Below, in pieces: positions 27,209 through 36,048 of a stretch of DNA of 64,000 bases (position 1 is its first letter; each line of letters opens with the position of its first letter). A program made the translations under genes and the position numbers. This DNA comes from Mucilaginibacter_A sp050955045. GTDB lineage: Bacteria; Bacteroidota; Bacteroidia; Sphingobacteriales; Sphingobacteriaceae. The notes below the pieces were generated by a model that was not told where the DNA came from, ran no database searches, and was given only the letters and a program-made list of their open reading frames with translations. Location of the stretch: positions 1-64,000 of the forward strand of contig JBPBQV010000034.1 in NCBI GenBank assembly GCA_050955045.1, written 5' to 3'.

Positions 27209-28351
27209 TTACGATCTGGTTTTGTTCCGGGTAACCGCATCCATCAAGCCACGGATATAACCCAGCGCATACAAAGTACCAATGGTGCTGTAACCCGGAA
27301 AACTGTTGCTGTCGCCAGCCATGGTTGGCACATGATCCGGGCGCAAAGGACCTTTAAAACCGATGTCGTAATAAGCTTCAATTGCTTTATACATATCGAT
27401 CTGACCTTCATCATGAAAAGTTTCTTCAAACTTGAACTTGCCGCCCCGAACGTTTCTGAAATGGACAAAATGAATTTTTTCTTTCCCGAAATGGTGTACT
27501 GTTTTAGGAATATCAACGCCCATTAAAGAAAAATTTCCCTGGCACATCGTGATGCCATTATTCGGACTTGGATAGATTTTCAGCAATCTGTCGAAATTAG
27601 GAACAGTAGTCATTATCCGCGAAATACCTTTCAAACTATCAACCTGCGGATCGTCCGGATGCATGGCCAGCTTAATGCCTGCCTTCTCCGCTTCCGGAAC
27701 TACTGCTTTTAAAAAATATTCGAGGTTTTTCCACAATGTTTCTTTGGTTACCACACCATATTTAGTATTTGGAGCATTTTTGATGTCTTCATAATCGAAA
27801 GCTGTAACCAACGCACCGCCTCTGCCCGGTTTGTCCATACTGGTACGAAACCAGCCAATGGCAGGCATCCAGTTGTAACAAATAGTATCAATTCCAGCTT
27901 TAGAAAGGTTTTTCATGAAGGTGATAAAATTGGCAATCTCTTCATCCCGGCCTTCTAAACCCAACTTTGTTTTTTCGGCTAATGATGGCGGCCCTTCAAT
28001 AACGCGTAACGTTAAACCTACTTTTTTCCAGGCATCAACGTTTGATTTTATCGCTTCAAATTCCCATGGTTTGGCATCCGCATTCATCAGTTTCGGGTTG
28101 ATGCCTGCTACTGCGCCTAACACATCCATTTGTTTGGTTAAGGCAACTTTTCGCTCTTCCATCCCGGCAAAATAAGCTTCGCACATTTGCATACCTGCAT
28201 CGCGGGCATAAGCTGTTTGTACTATTGTTTCCTCAGTTTTCTGATCAACAATGTCACGAATTTTTGCGGTAGACACAGATGTGCCTCCGATAGATAAAGC
28301 GGCCGCTAACGAAGCACTTTTCTTAATAAAATCTCTACGGTTCTCTTTCAT
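27209..28351 (-). CDS. uxuA: UxuA-like mannonate dehydratase with Tat signal
   Basis: 380 residues. The family core of D-mannonate dehydratase (EC 4.2.1.8) is clear: HPDDP (231-235), the Cys-containing strand TMCQGN (268-273), HFRNV (297-301), HDEGQIDMY (313-321), RPDH (337-340) and PGYSTIG (352-358). It makes 2-keto-3-deoxy-D-gluconate from mannonate. Unlike the cytoplasmic enzyme of enteric bacteria, it begins with a twin-arginine signal (MKENRRDFIKKSASLAAALS), suggesting a periplasmic location. It lies 28 nt after the susD gene in an operon of exported catabolic enzymes. Substrate may differ from mannonate. Confidence 0.85.
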   Translation of the reverse strand: MKENRRDFIKKSASLAAALSIGGTSVSTAKIRDIVDQKTEETIVQTAYARDAGMQMCEAYFAGMEERKVALTKQMDVLGAVAGINPKLMNADAKPWEFEAIKSNVDAWKKVGLTLRVIEGPPSLAEKTKLGLEGRDEEIANFITFMKNLSKAGIDTICYNWMPAIGWFRTSMDKPGRGGALVTAFDYEDIKNAPNTKYGVVTKETLWKNLEYFLKAVVPEAEKAGIKLAMHPDDPQVDSLKGISRIMTTVPNFDRLLKIYPSPNNGITMCQGNFSLMGVDIPKTVHHFGKEKIHFVHFRNVRGGKFKFEETFHDEGQIDMYKAIEAYYDIGFKGPLRPDHVPTMAGDSNSFPGYSTIGTLYALGYIRGLMDAVTRNKTRS

Positions 28352-28379
28352 AATTGTATTATTAATTATTTATCCGAAA

Positions 28380-29909
28380 CTATTTGTCCCACCAAACGCG
28401 GGTTGTAAATAAATCAGCACCTTGACGGCTAACTGCTGTAGCAATATCTGGGTTTACGCCATACTCGTTGGTAGGATATTTTAAGCGGCGGGGAATTGTT
28501 CCGTTCGTTTCATTACCTACCGGGTTTAGGTTAGCCAATACCGGGAAACCAGTTCTTCTCCAGTTTGCCCAGGCTTCAATATGGTTAAAAGTAGCCGCGT
28601 GCAAAAGGTAGATTTCGGTATGGATGGCGTTCATCTTGTCGTCTATCGTACCAGCAACCGGATATGTATTTCTTGCTGCATAGCTATTCATACCTGCTGT
28701 AGATGGCGTTAAACCATAGATAGAAACTTGTCTTAAAGCACTTAATTGTCCGTCTTTAAAAGCTTCAATTGCTGCACCGGCGGTTGTTACATAACCTCTT
28801 TCAATCGCTTCGGCCAATAATAATTTGGCTTCGGCATAACTCATGTAAACCCAGGAATTGGCCAATGCGATCATGGCAGATGATGGCCGCGAATAATTAT
28901 CTAAAGTGGTAACCGTAAGTTTGGTTAAGCCATTGGCATCTGTTGCATTTGGTAAGCCAAGCTGTTTAACAACGGTTGTATCGCCGCTTTTTAAACTTGA
29001 AATAATGTTTAGGCGAGGATCTTTACGATTAACCATCATATCGATCAATGTTTTTGACCATAGCGCACCATTAACGTTTGCCACATTTTGTCCGCTTGGG
29101 TTAAATATCCATGAATTAGGATTAGAGTTTAGCTGCGCGCCGGTTGCATCATAACGTATGGCAATAGTTTCAGTATTACTGGTAATCAATCCGCCTGCAA
29201 CTGCTTTTGCAGCCCAGGTTTTTGCAGAAGCAGGATCAACCTTTTGAATTCTTAGTGCTAAACGAAGCATCAAGGTATAGGAAGCTCTTTTCCATTTATC
29301 AATATCACCAGCATAAATATAATCGGCTTTAGCTGGGATATATGCAGTAGCACTAAAAGCAGTTGCGGATTCATCCAGCTCTTTAAGCATATCAAAATAG
29401 ATATCCTTTTGCATATCAAATTTTGGGGTGAAGTTGTTATCCAGGAATGCTCTTCCGGCTTCCGAATATGGAACATCACCATATAAATCTGTGATTTTGG
29501 TAAAATCCATCACCTTTAAAATGCGGGCCATGGAAAGTACATTTACGTATTTAGGATCAGCTTTTGCAATGTTGATTACGTTTGTTAAACTTTTGATCGC
29601 ATTCGGATATGCAGCATCATAGTAGGCAGTAAATGTATTACTGCCACCAGTGTAAAAATTACCACCGTAAAAGCCAGCGTCTGTTGAAGCCAAATGCTGT
29701 ATAATACAGGCCGCATTGGCAATGTTTCCTCTCCAGGCTTTTGAACCGGCATCATTTGATCCGGCAACCATTAATTCTGATTCGCCGAGTAGGTAATCGA
29801 TTGGAACGGCTGAAGGTTTGTTGGGATCAACATTAATCGTCTGGAAATCTTTAGTGCAAGATCCCAATAAAATCATTAGGCAAATTATAAGTGTATTTCT
29901 CCTTGTCAT
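28380..29909 (-). CDS. SusD-like (SusD-like_2) outer-membrane lipoprotein
   Basis: The ATG at 29909 is chosen (MTRRNTLIICLMILLGSC, lipobox Cys at 18). The longer frame from 29981 overlaps the susC stop and adds 24 residues before the signal. Conserved features: DFQTINVDPNKPSAVPIDYLL, ARILKVMDFTKITDLYGDVPYSEAG, and the C-terminal FNHIEAWANWRRTGFPVL with final VWWDK. Surface partner of the SusC encoded 58 nt upstream. Together they would bring the substrate of the periplasmic enzymes across the outer membrane. Confidence 0.92.
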   Translation of the reverse strand: MTRRNTLIICLMILLGSCTKDFQTINVDPNKPSAVPIDYLLGESELMVAGSNDAGSKAWRGNIANAACIIQHLASTDAGFYGGNFYTGGSNTFTAYYDAAYPNAIKSLTNVINIAKADPKYVNVLSMARILKVMDFTKITDLYGDVPYSEAGRAFLDNNFTPKFDMQKDIYFDMLKELDESATAFSATAYIPAKADYIYAGDIDKWKRASYTLMLRLALRIQKVDPASAKTWAAKAVAGGLITSNTETIAIRYDATGAQLNSNPNSWIFNPSGQNVANVNGALWSKTLIDMMVNRKDPRLNIISSLKSGDTTVVKQLGLPNATDANGLTKLTVTTLDNYSRPSSAMIALANSWVYMSYAEAKLLLAEAIERGYVTTAGAAIEAFKDGQLSALRQVSIYGLTPSTAGMNSYAARNTYPVAGTIDDKMNAIHTEIYLLHAATFNHIEAWANWRRTGFPVLANLNPVGNETNGTIPRRLKYPTNEYGVNPDIATAVSRQGADLFTTRVWWDK

Positions 29910-29967
29910 GATCGTAGTTTTTGGGTTTTGCCATGATAATGTTAGTAGCAAAACCTTTAAAAAATTG

Positions 29968-32900
29968 TTAAAACTTAACATTTAGGTTTAAACCCAGCGT
30001 TCTGGTTACCGGCGCACCAGCATACTCCAGCCCTTGAGCATTACTGCTGTTATAAGTTGATTCCGGATCTATATTTGGTGTTTTCTTCATGAAAGTGAAC
30101 ACGTTGCGACCAACTAAACCTATAGAAATGTCCTTAATCGGTGTTCCTCTGAGCATAGTGTTCGGAAAGGTATAGTTAAAAATAAGCTGTCTCAACTTGA
30201 TGAAATCTGAAGAAAAAACATTGATGGTAGCAACTTTATTAAAGAGGTTACCCCAATAAGCCTGGGCATCGGCAGCTACTGTATTAGGTTGTCCAGCCTG
30301 ATTAACGCCCAAACCAACAATGCCGCCTTGTCTGCCCGCCAGTGTTTCTTTAGCTAAGCCAAAACGATAAGCAAACGCGTTTGATCCAGAGTAAATAAAG
30401 CCGCCAAACTTGCTATCAACCAAAAAACTAAGTGTGAATTTTTTATAACGGAAGGAGTTGGTAAAACCCATTTGATACGGCGATACGCCAGTACCGAAAT
30501 TCTTTAAACTGCCTTGTAATGGTAAACCTGCATTATCGTAAATAACATTACCAGATGCATCTCTTTTAAAATCGAATCCAACAATCTGACTGTATGGCAA
30601 GCCAATAGTTTGCTGGATAAAAGAAGCACCGTATCTGCCTTGATCTACGCGAAGCGTAGTTAAATTTCCGTATAAACTAAGCACTTCGCTCTTGTTATAT
30701 CCCATGTTAAAAGAAGCATCCCAAGAGAAATTAGGTGTTTTAACCGGCGTAAAACTAACCAGCAACTCAATACCTTTATTGCTAATGGCACCAACATTAA
30801 ACAAGGCGGTATTAAAACCAGAAGATTCTGATATTGTTGCCCCAACAATATCATTGGTTGTTTTACGGTTGTAAACTGTAAAATCAACTGATAACCTGCT
30901 ATTAAATAAACGAGTTTCGATACCAGCTTCCGAAGTAGTTGATGTTAACGGCTGCAGGTTTGCATTTGGTACTTGTGTGCTGCTGATAACCGCTGTGGGC
31001 GAACCTAAATGCGCTCCGTTTAGCTGATAATAAAGAGACAAGTTGTAAGGATCTGTATCACCGCCCGATTGCGCCCAGGAAGTTCTAACCTTTAAGTAGT
31101 TGATTACCTCAGGCATTTTTATCGCATCAGATACAACAAAGCTTAAACCAACAGATGGATAAAATAAGCTATTTTTGTTTTTAGCCAGAGTTGAAAACCA
31201 ATCGTTTCTCCCTGTTGCATTTAAGTACAGATAGTTTTTATAGGAAACTTCTGCTGATCCGTAAACAGAGTTGATCCGCTTTTGGATATAAGCTTCTGAT
31301 AACGTGCGGGCAGTAGGATCGATGTTGGAAATATCGTAAAAGAAAGGAATGTTAAAGGCGTTTGTACCACCAAAATCCTGCGCCAAAGTAATCTGTTTCA
31401 TCAAGTTACCGGCAACCAAAGCGTTTACATTAAAATCTTTAGCGAAATTTTTATTAGCACCCAACAAAATTTCGGTGTTTGTTTCTGTAAAATCTCTTTT
31501 GTTTACCTGATACAAACCACGGATTTCGTATGCTGTACCATAAGGCTCGATTGTTTTGTTATCATAATTAAAATGATCTATACCAAAACGCCCTTTTAGA
31601 AATAACCAATCTGTAAACTGGTACTTCGGCTCAAACGAACTAATTAACCTTCTTTTACTGTCATCCTGTTTAAAATCTTCTACTGCGAAATAAGGATTGG
31701 TAGTAAAAGTATTATCAGACCAGGCTTGTTCGTAACCATTTGCATCATATTTTGATTGTCTTAAAACATCAACTCCTAAAGACGTTGGTAAAGCTTCTAA
31801 AGTAAAAGCAGCATTACCTGGCGAATCGTTTACACGTGGCCTGTTGTGATTTTTTTCATTACTGTATTTTGTGTTGAGTGAGAACGTTAATTTTTTGCCC
31901 AAGTTTCCATTCAGGTTTAAAGCAAAGTTGTCTCTTTTCAGTGTGTTGGTTGGCAAAACACCTTTATAATCTAGCCGGGTGTATGAAAACCGATACCTAA
32001 TATTATCACTTGCACCAGTTAGAGCAAATGAACTTGAAAAAGAATTACCCTTCTGATAAAAATTGCTCAGGTTATCTTTTTGTGCTACATATGGTCGCAT
32101 TACACCATCGTAAAACATGGCATTCGTACCATCCAGCTTGCCCCCCCAACTAAACCTACCGGTTTTGGCCTGTGCAACCGTTGTTGGTTTAACGCCGCCT
32201 GTGCCGCTTCCGTATTCATACTGGTAATCGTTAAAATGTTTGTACAGGATATCTTCGACAACTGCATTTTCATTAAATTCTACCCCGAATGCTTTACCCG
32301 CTTTAGCTGATTTTGTAGTAAACAATATGGCACCATTTGATGCTCTTGAACCATATAAAGCAGCGGCGGTTGCACCTTTAAGCACACTTACAGATTCTAT
32401 ATCATCCGGATTGATACTGGATATCCCATCACCTCTGTCCGAACCGGCGTAAGTTCCGTTACTAATCGAAACCGTTGATCCAAGCAATGCATTATCATTG
32501 TTTATCGGCACACCATCCACTACAATCAGCGGCTGGTTATTGCCGGAGATAGAACCGTTTCCACGAATGGTGATTCGGGTTGAGCCATTTGCACCTGTTG
32601 CTGGTGCCGCCAAATTTAAACCTGCTACTTTACCTGCTAAAGAGTTAGCAACATTTACACTTCTTGCTTCTGTAAACTCGGCACCTTTAAGTTCGGTGAC
32701 TGCATAACCGAGCGCTTTTTTTTCTTTTCTAATCCCCAAAGCTGTAACTACAACTTCGCTCAGTGCTTTTACTTCGTCTTTTAAAACAACGTTGATGATT
32801 GTTTGATCATTAATACTAACCTCATGAGCTATAAACCCGATATAAGTGAACACAAGTGTACCTTTATTAGGTACATTTAAATTGTAACGCCCTTGTGCAT

Positions 32901-33396
32901 CAGTAGTGGTGGCAATGTTGGTTCCTTTCAGTTTTACACTTACACCCGGAAGGGTTTCGCCTTTTGCATCTTTTACCTGCCCTCTTACTGTTATATCGAG
33001 GATAACTTCAGTTTTAGGTGCTACAATTACTACCAGCCCATCTCCAAATACCTGATATTTTAATTCGGTATTCTTTAATAGTATCTGCAAGGCATCTAAA
33101 GCAGGTGTATTTTTTACAGAAAGAGTAACTTCTTTTTCCAAGGAAAGATCCTCTTCACTGTATAATAATCTTATTTTTCCTTTTTGCTGCAGGATATTAA
33201 ATGCTTTTTTTAGCTGCATTTCGTGCACATCCATATTAACGTTAACACCCTGAGAGTAACTGCTTGCAGAAACTTTCAAACACATAACAAATGTTAATAT
33301 TACTACCCAGTTTAACATTAAAATGAACCTGTTCGGAAAAAAATTTAAGAGAAATTTAATAGATAAAACTTTATTGCAGAGTTTATCGATTTTCAT
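29968..33396 (-). CDS. SusC-family TonB-linked transporter with STN signalling domain
   Basis: 1142 residues. After the signal anchor (LNWVVILTFVMCLKVSASSYSQ) comes an STN domain (MQLKKAFNILQQKGKIRLLY to YQVFGDGLVVIV, about residues 58-125), the part that contacts FecR-type anti-sigma factors. A carboxypeptidase-regulatory-like domain, plug (PLIVVDGVPINND; VLKGATAAALYGSRASNGAILFTTKS) and barrel follow, ending LGLNLNVKF. With fecR and sigma genes directly upstream, it is a signalling transporter: substrate binding outside would free the sigma factor. Two motif copies lie in its codons (30618 with one mismatch, 30708 exact), read as A-S-F on the coding strand. Confidence 0.94.
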   Translation of the reverse strand: MKIDKLCNKVLSIKFLLNFFPNRFILMLNWVVILTFVMCLKVSASSYSQGVNVNMDVHEMQLKKAFNILQQKGKIRLLYSEEDLSLEKEVTLSVKNTPALDALQILLKNTELKYQVFGDGLVVIVAPKTEVILDITVRGQVKDAKGETLPGVSVKLKGTNIATTTDAQGRYNLNVPNKGTLVFTYIGFIAHEVSINDQTIINVVLKDEVKALSEVVVTALGIRKEKKALGYAVTELKGAEFTEARSVNVANSLAGKVAGLNLAAPATGANGSTRITIRGNGSISGNNQPLIVVDGVPINNDNALLGSTVSISNGTYAGSDRGDGISSINPDDIESVSVLKGATAAALYGSRASNGAILFTTKSAKAGKAFGVEFNENAVVEDILYKHFNDYQYEYGSGTGGVKPTTVAQAKTGRFSWGGKLDGTNAMFYDGVMRPYVAQKDNLSNFYQKGNSFSSSFALTGASDNIRYRFSYTRLDYKGVLPTNTLKRDNFALNLNGNLGKKLTFSLNTKYSNEKNHNRPRVNDSPGNAAFTLEALPTSLGVDVLRQSKYDANGYEQAWSDNTFTTNPYFAVEDFKQDDSKRRLISSFEPKYQFTDWLFLKGRFGIDHFNYDNKTIEPYGTAYEIRGLYQVNKRDFTETNTEILLGANKNFAKDFNVNALVAGNLMKQITLAQDFGGTNAFNIPFFYDISNIDPTARTLSEAYIQKRINSVYGSAEVSYKNYLYLNATGRNDWFSTLAKNKNSLFYPSVGLSFVVSDAIKMPEVINYLKVRTSWAQSGGDTDPYNLSLYYQLNGAHLGSPTAVISSTQVPNANLQPLTSTTSEAGIETRLFNSRLSVDFTVYNRKTTNDIVGATISESSGFNTALFNVGAISNKGIELLVSFTPVKTPNFSWDASFNMGYNKSEVLSLYGNLTTLRVDQGRYGASFIQQTIGLPYSQIVGFDFKRDASGNVIYDNAGLPLQGSLKNFGTGVSPYQMGFTNSFRYKKFTLSFLVDSKFGGFIYSGSNAFAYRFGLAKETLAGRQGGIVGLGVNQAGQPNTVAADAQAYWGNLFNKVATINVFSSDFIKLRQLIFNYTFPNTMLRGTPIKDISIGLVGRNVFTFMKKTPNIDPESTYNSSNAQGLEYAGAPVTRTLGLNLNVKF

Positions 33397-33455
33397 AATT
33401 TTGAAGCTTAGTTGTAAAAAAATCTGAATTTGTAGGAAACTCCTACTACCGGTTT

Positions 33456-33489
33456 CAAGGCGGGAAATGTTGACGCATTGCCCGCCTTG
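33456..33489 (-). terminator. GC-rich hairpin between fecR and susC
   Basis: CAAGGCGGG (33456-33464) pairs with CCCGCCTTG (33481-33489), just after the fecR stop. On the minus strand an A-tract precedes the stem but no T-run follows, so read-through or partial termination is likely. A smaller stem GTAGGA/TCCTAC (33432-33446) follows. The T-run lies on the plus-strand side. Confidence 0.5.
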
Positions 33490-33493
33490 TTTT

Positions 33494-34558
33494 TTAGTAA
33501 ATGGTTACGTCATGCATTTCGATTTTAAAGTTGAATGGTTTTATTAATTTCAGTGCTGTTAGTGCTTCCACAAGATTTTCGTTGGTAAAAACACCAGAAA
33601 AATGATAGGTGTCAAGATGGCTATTCTGGATATTTAGTTTAACGTTGTACCATCGCTCCAGCTTTGGCGCTAGTTCTTCAAAAGATTCGTTGCTAAACAC
33701 AAGCTGGTTATCCACCCAGGAAACCTCTTCGGAATATTCTTTTCCTGCAACTTTTATAGGCAGTACATTTTGTACCATCATTGTAATATCAGCAGTTTGG
33801 TCTGGTTTGGTTGAATTGGTTATTTTTACTTTTCGATCAATCAGTGCAAATTTTTCGGTCGGTTTTAAAACTACCTTTTCAGCACTGTGGTTATTCACCG
33901 TTAACTCGATCGAACCACGCAACAAAGTTGTTTCCGTTTTTTGATCTTTAGGATAAGCTTTAATATTAAAAGCCGTACCCAAAACTTTTACACTTATTTT
34001 ATCGGTGTTGATAATGAAAGGACGGCGTTTATTGTGGGTAACATCAAAAAAGGCTTCACCGGTAAGCTGTACTTCCCGAATGTTGCGCTTACCCATATCT
34101 TTATCATACACCAGTTTACTTTCGGAGTTTAGCCAAACCTGTGTGCCATCGGGCAATATTATTTTTTTGCGTACTGCTTTTCCTGCAATTACTTCGGTAT
34201 TAAAAATGGTGCTGTTTTTATCGTACTTATTTGGGGCAATAAATAACCTAGCTACAATTGAAATTAAAACTAGGCTGCAAGCAGCAACGATGTATCGGCC
34301 GATTTTTAAGTGGTTAAACGCAGTAACGTTTTCTTCAGCAAAAATTAACTTGTTCTGATATTTTAAACGGTGCAGGTTATATTGATATTCTGTATCAGGT
34401 TCTTCTTCTTTGTTCAAAAACAGTTGCCTCAGCAATTCCTCATGATAAACAGATTCTGAGTTTTTAGCCATTAAATCTTCCAGCTCTGCCAAATCTTTGG
34501 CCGTGGCTTCTCCAGAAAGCTTAAGCGCAAGTAATTGGGTTACTGTTTTTTGAGGCAT
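33494..34558 (-). CDS. FecR-family anti-sigma factor
   Basis: 354 residues. A cytoplasmic N-terminal segment (about 1-85) binds the sigma factor. A single transmembrane helix (IGRYIVAACSLVLISIVARLFIA, about 86-107) leads to the periplasmic FecR domain (KKIILPDGTQVWLNSESKLVYDK; REVQLTGEAFFDVTHNKRRPF; VKVLGTAFNIKAYP; ETTLLRGSIEL) and a C-terminal DUF4974 region (ELAPKLERWYNVKLNI). It relays the state of the STN-bearing SusC to the ECF sigma factor encoded just upstream. The order sigma, fecR, susC is the standard Bacteroidota trio. Confidence 0.93.
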   Translation of the reverse strand: MPQKTVTQLLALKLSGEATAKDLAELEDLMAKNSESVYHEELLRQLFLNKEEEPDTEYQYNLHRLKYQNKLIFAEENVTAFNHLKIGRYIVAACSLVLISIVARLFIAPNKYDKNSTIFNTEVIAGKAVRKKIILPDGTQVWLNSESKLVYDKDMGKRNIREVQLTGEAFFDVTHNKRRPFIINTDKISVKVLGTAFNIKAYPKDQKTETTLLRGSIELTVNNHSAEKVVLKPTEKFALIDRKVKITNSTKPDQTADITMMVQNVLPIKVAGKEYSEEVSWVDNQLVFSNESFEELAPKLERWYNVKLNIQNSHLDTYHFSGVFTNENLVEALTALKLIKPFNFKIEMHDVTIY

Positions 34559-34636
34559 GTTCTGGAAGAAGATTATTATTGGTTTATATGGTAAGACAAT
34601 AATAATTCAGAAACTCCTTAGTGGAAAAGTAAATAT

Positions 34637-35197
34637 TTATACCAAATTGAATTCTTTATCTAAAATAACAGTTATTTTTTTGATTGCTGATACTAAATGT
34701 GCATCCACCGTTTTAACAGAAATTCCTAATATTTCAGCCACATCTTTATAACTCAGGCCATCTTCTTTAATCAATTTAAAAACTAGTTTACCTTTTGGCG
34801 GCAGCTGGTTAACTGTCTGTTCTATTTTAACTCTTAACTCGGTACTGATTAATATCTGTTCCGGCGTATCATTATCTAAAAAAATATCAATGCTGATGTC
34901 ATCAATAAAAATCGTATCTGTTTTAAGGTTTTTTTTGATAATGTTAAGTGATAAATTACGTGCAACTACAAAAGAATAAGCATAAAGATTATTAATCAAC
35001 AATAATTCGGTACGGCGTTGCCACAATATAAACATTACATCGCTGGCAACTTCTTCTGCCAGTTCGTGCGATTTTAACAAGCAAAACGAGAACCTTTTTA
35101 ACGGATTGAATAAATATTTGAAAAGGGTTTTATACGATGCTTCGCTATTATCAATAGCCAGCAAATTAACTGCTTCAGTTAAGCTGGAATTTTTCAT
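34637..35197 (-). CDS. ECF RNA polymerase sigma-70 factor
   Basis: 186 residues from the ATG at 35197 (MKNSSLTEAVNLLAIDN). The longer frame from 35254 begins upstream of a good -7 box and is rejected. Region 2 (LFKYLFNPLKRFSFCLLKSHELAEEVASDVMFILWQRR, two helices) and region 4 helix-turn-helix (GLSYKDVAEILGISVKTVDAHLVSAIKKI) are plain. It directs polymerase to the promoter of its own susC/susD operon when released by FecR. Confidence 0.93.
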   Translation of the reverse strand: MKNSSLTEAVNLLAIDNSEASYKTLFKYLFNPLKRFSFCLLKSHELAEEVASDVMFILWQRRTELLLINNLYAYSFVVARNLSLNIIKKNLKTDTIFIDDISIDIFLDNDTPEQILISTELRVKIEQTVNQLPPKGKLVFKLIKEDGLSYKDVAEILGISVKTVDAHLVSAIKKITVILDKEFNLV

Positions 35198-35222
35198 GAA
35201 TAATCTGGTTATAAAGGTTAAC

Positions 35223-35230
35223 CAAACATA
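35223..35230 (-). promoter_or_regulatory. Putative -7 box TATGTTTG upstream of ECF sigma gene
   Basis: Read on the minus strand, TATGTTTG matches TAnnTTTG exactly. A TTG sits about 17 nt further upstream as a possible -33 element. Transcription would start near 35216, giving a 19-nt leader to the ATG at 35197 and supporting that start. Confidence 0.45.
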
Positions 35231-35254
35231 GTAAAATATCTGCCAAACAAGCAT

Positions 35255-35872
35255 TAAGCTTAAACTATTTGCAGTAATTCATTTACCTTTTTTAATTAAA
35301 CTGCCGAAAAATAACCTGCCGAAATTACAAGTTGTGAGATCATGGGCTTCTTAAAAAACTTCATGCAATAATTTACAAATTTTGGTTACTGAAAGTAGTA
35401 TTGTTCGTGTTTGCTTTTTCCTTTGACACATCAACATCTAACTATCAACTTGAGTTATGGTAAAGCTGGCAATATTAACTTAAACATCATGTTAGTTTGG
35501 ATAAAATCTGATGTAAAGGGTAAGCAATTTCAAGCAAAACAAACTGTAAAATCACTTGTAAGTTAAGGGTTGCTTTTTAAAAGCCACTTTAGTAAAAATT
35601 AAAAGCTTTTTGTTTTTTTACAACTTTGTAAGAAGCAAATCCTCTTACATGAAATCTCGACCGCTACTTCTTTTACCACTGCTTTGGTTGCCATCTCATG
35701 CAGAGAATTTCTTCAGCCTAAAATCTCCTGATGGGAAAATCGTAATCACATCTTCCAAGTTATTAAATACAGCCATGTTATTTTTATAAACCGAAACATT
35801 TGCTGTCGCTTCTGGAAGGATCTCTAGTTATTCAATTATATGCGTCAGAACGATTTTGCGTAAACCAAAAAC
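35255..35872. other. Intergenic region between sigma gene and tRNA-Asp
   Basis: No gene recognised on either strand. The sequence is AT-rich with short ORFs only. It separates the accessory sugar-acid cluster from housekeeping genes. Confidence 0.5.
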
Positions 35873-35909
35873 AAAAAAAGGAGCTACAAATAAATGTAAC
35901 TCCTTTTTT
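35873..35909 (-). terminator. Terminator of tRNA-Asp
   Basis: An A-run at 35873-35879, GGAG and TACA on the left arm, TGTA and CTCC on the right arm and a T-run form a 13- to 15-bp stem with one mismatch. It lies directly downstream of the minus-strand tRNA. Confidence 0.75.
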
Positions 35910-35916
35910 GTTTCAG

Positions 35917-35990
35917 CGGAATGGACGGGACTCGAACCCGCGACCTCCTGCGTGACAGGCAGGCATTCTAACCAGCTGAACTACCACTCC
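35917..35990 (-). tRNA. tRNA-Asp (GUC anticodon)
   Basis: The minus strand folds as a complete cloverleaf of 74 nt: acceptor GGAGTGG with CCATTCC plus G discriminator, D-arm TAGTTCAGCTGGTTAGA, anticodon arm CCTGC-CTGTCAC-GCAGG (anticodon GTC), and T-arm GCGGGTTCGAGTCCCGT. The CCA end is not encoded (TGAA follows the discriminator region). Confidence 0.96.
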
Positions 35991-36048
35991 GTTTGAGGAT
36001 GCAAATATAGCTTTGATTTTGGTTTTTGCAAGATTTTATTTAAAAAAT

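Noticed and set aside
34637..35254. Longer sigma factor start at 35254
   Set aside because: The extra residues lie upstream of a matching -7 box and are unlike ECF N-termini.
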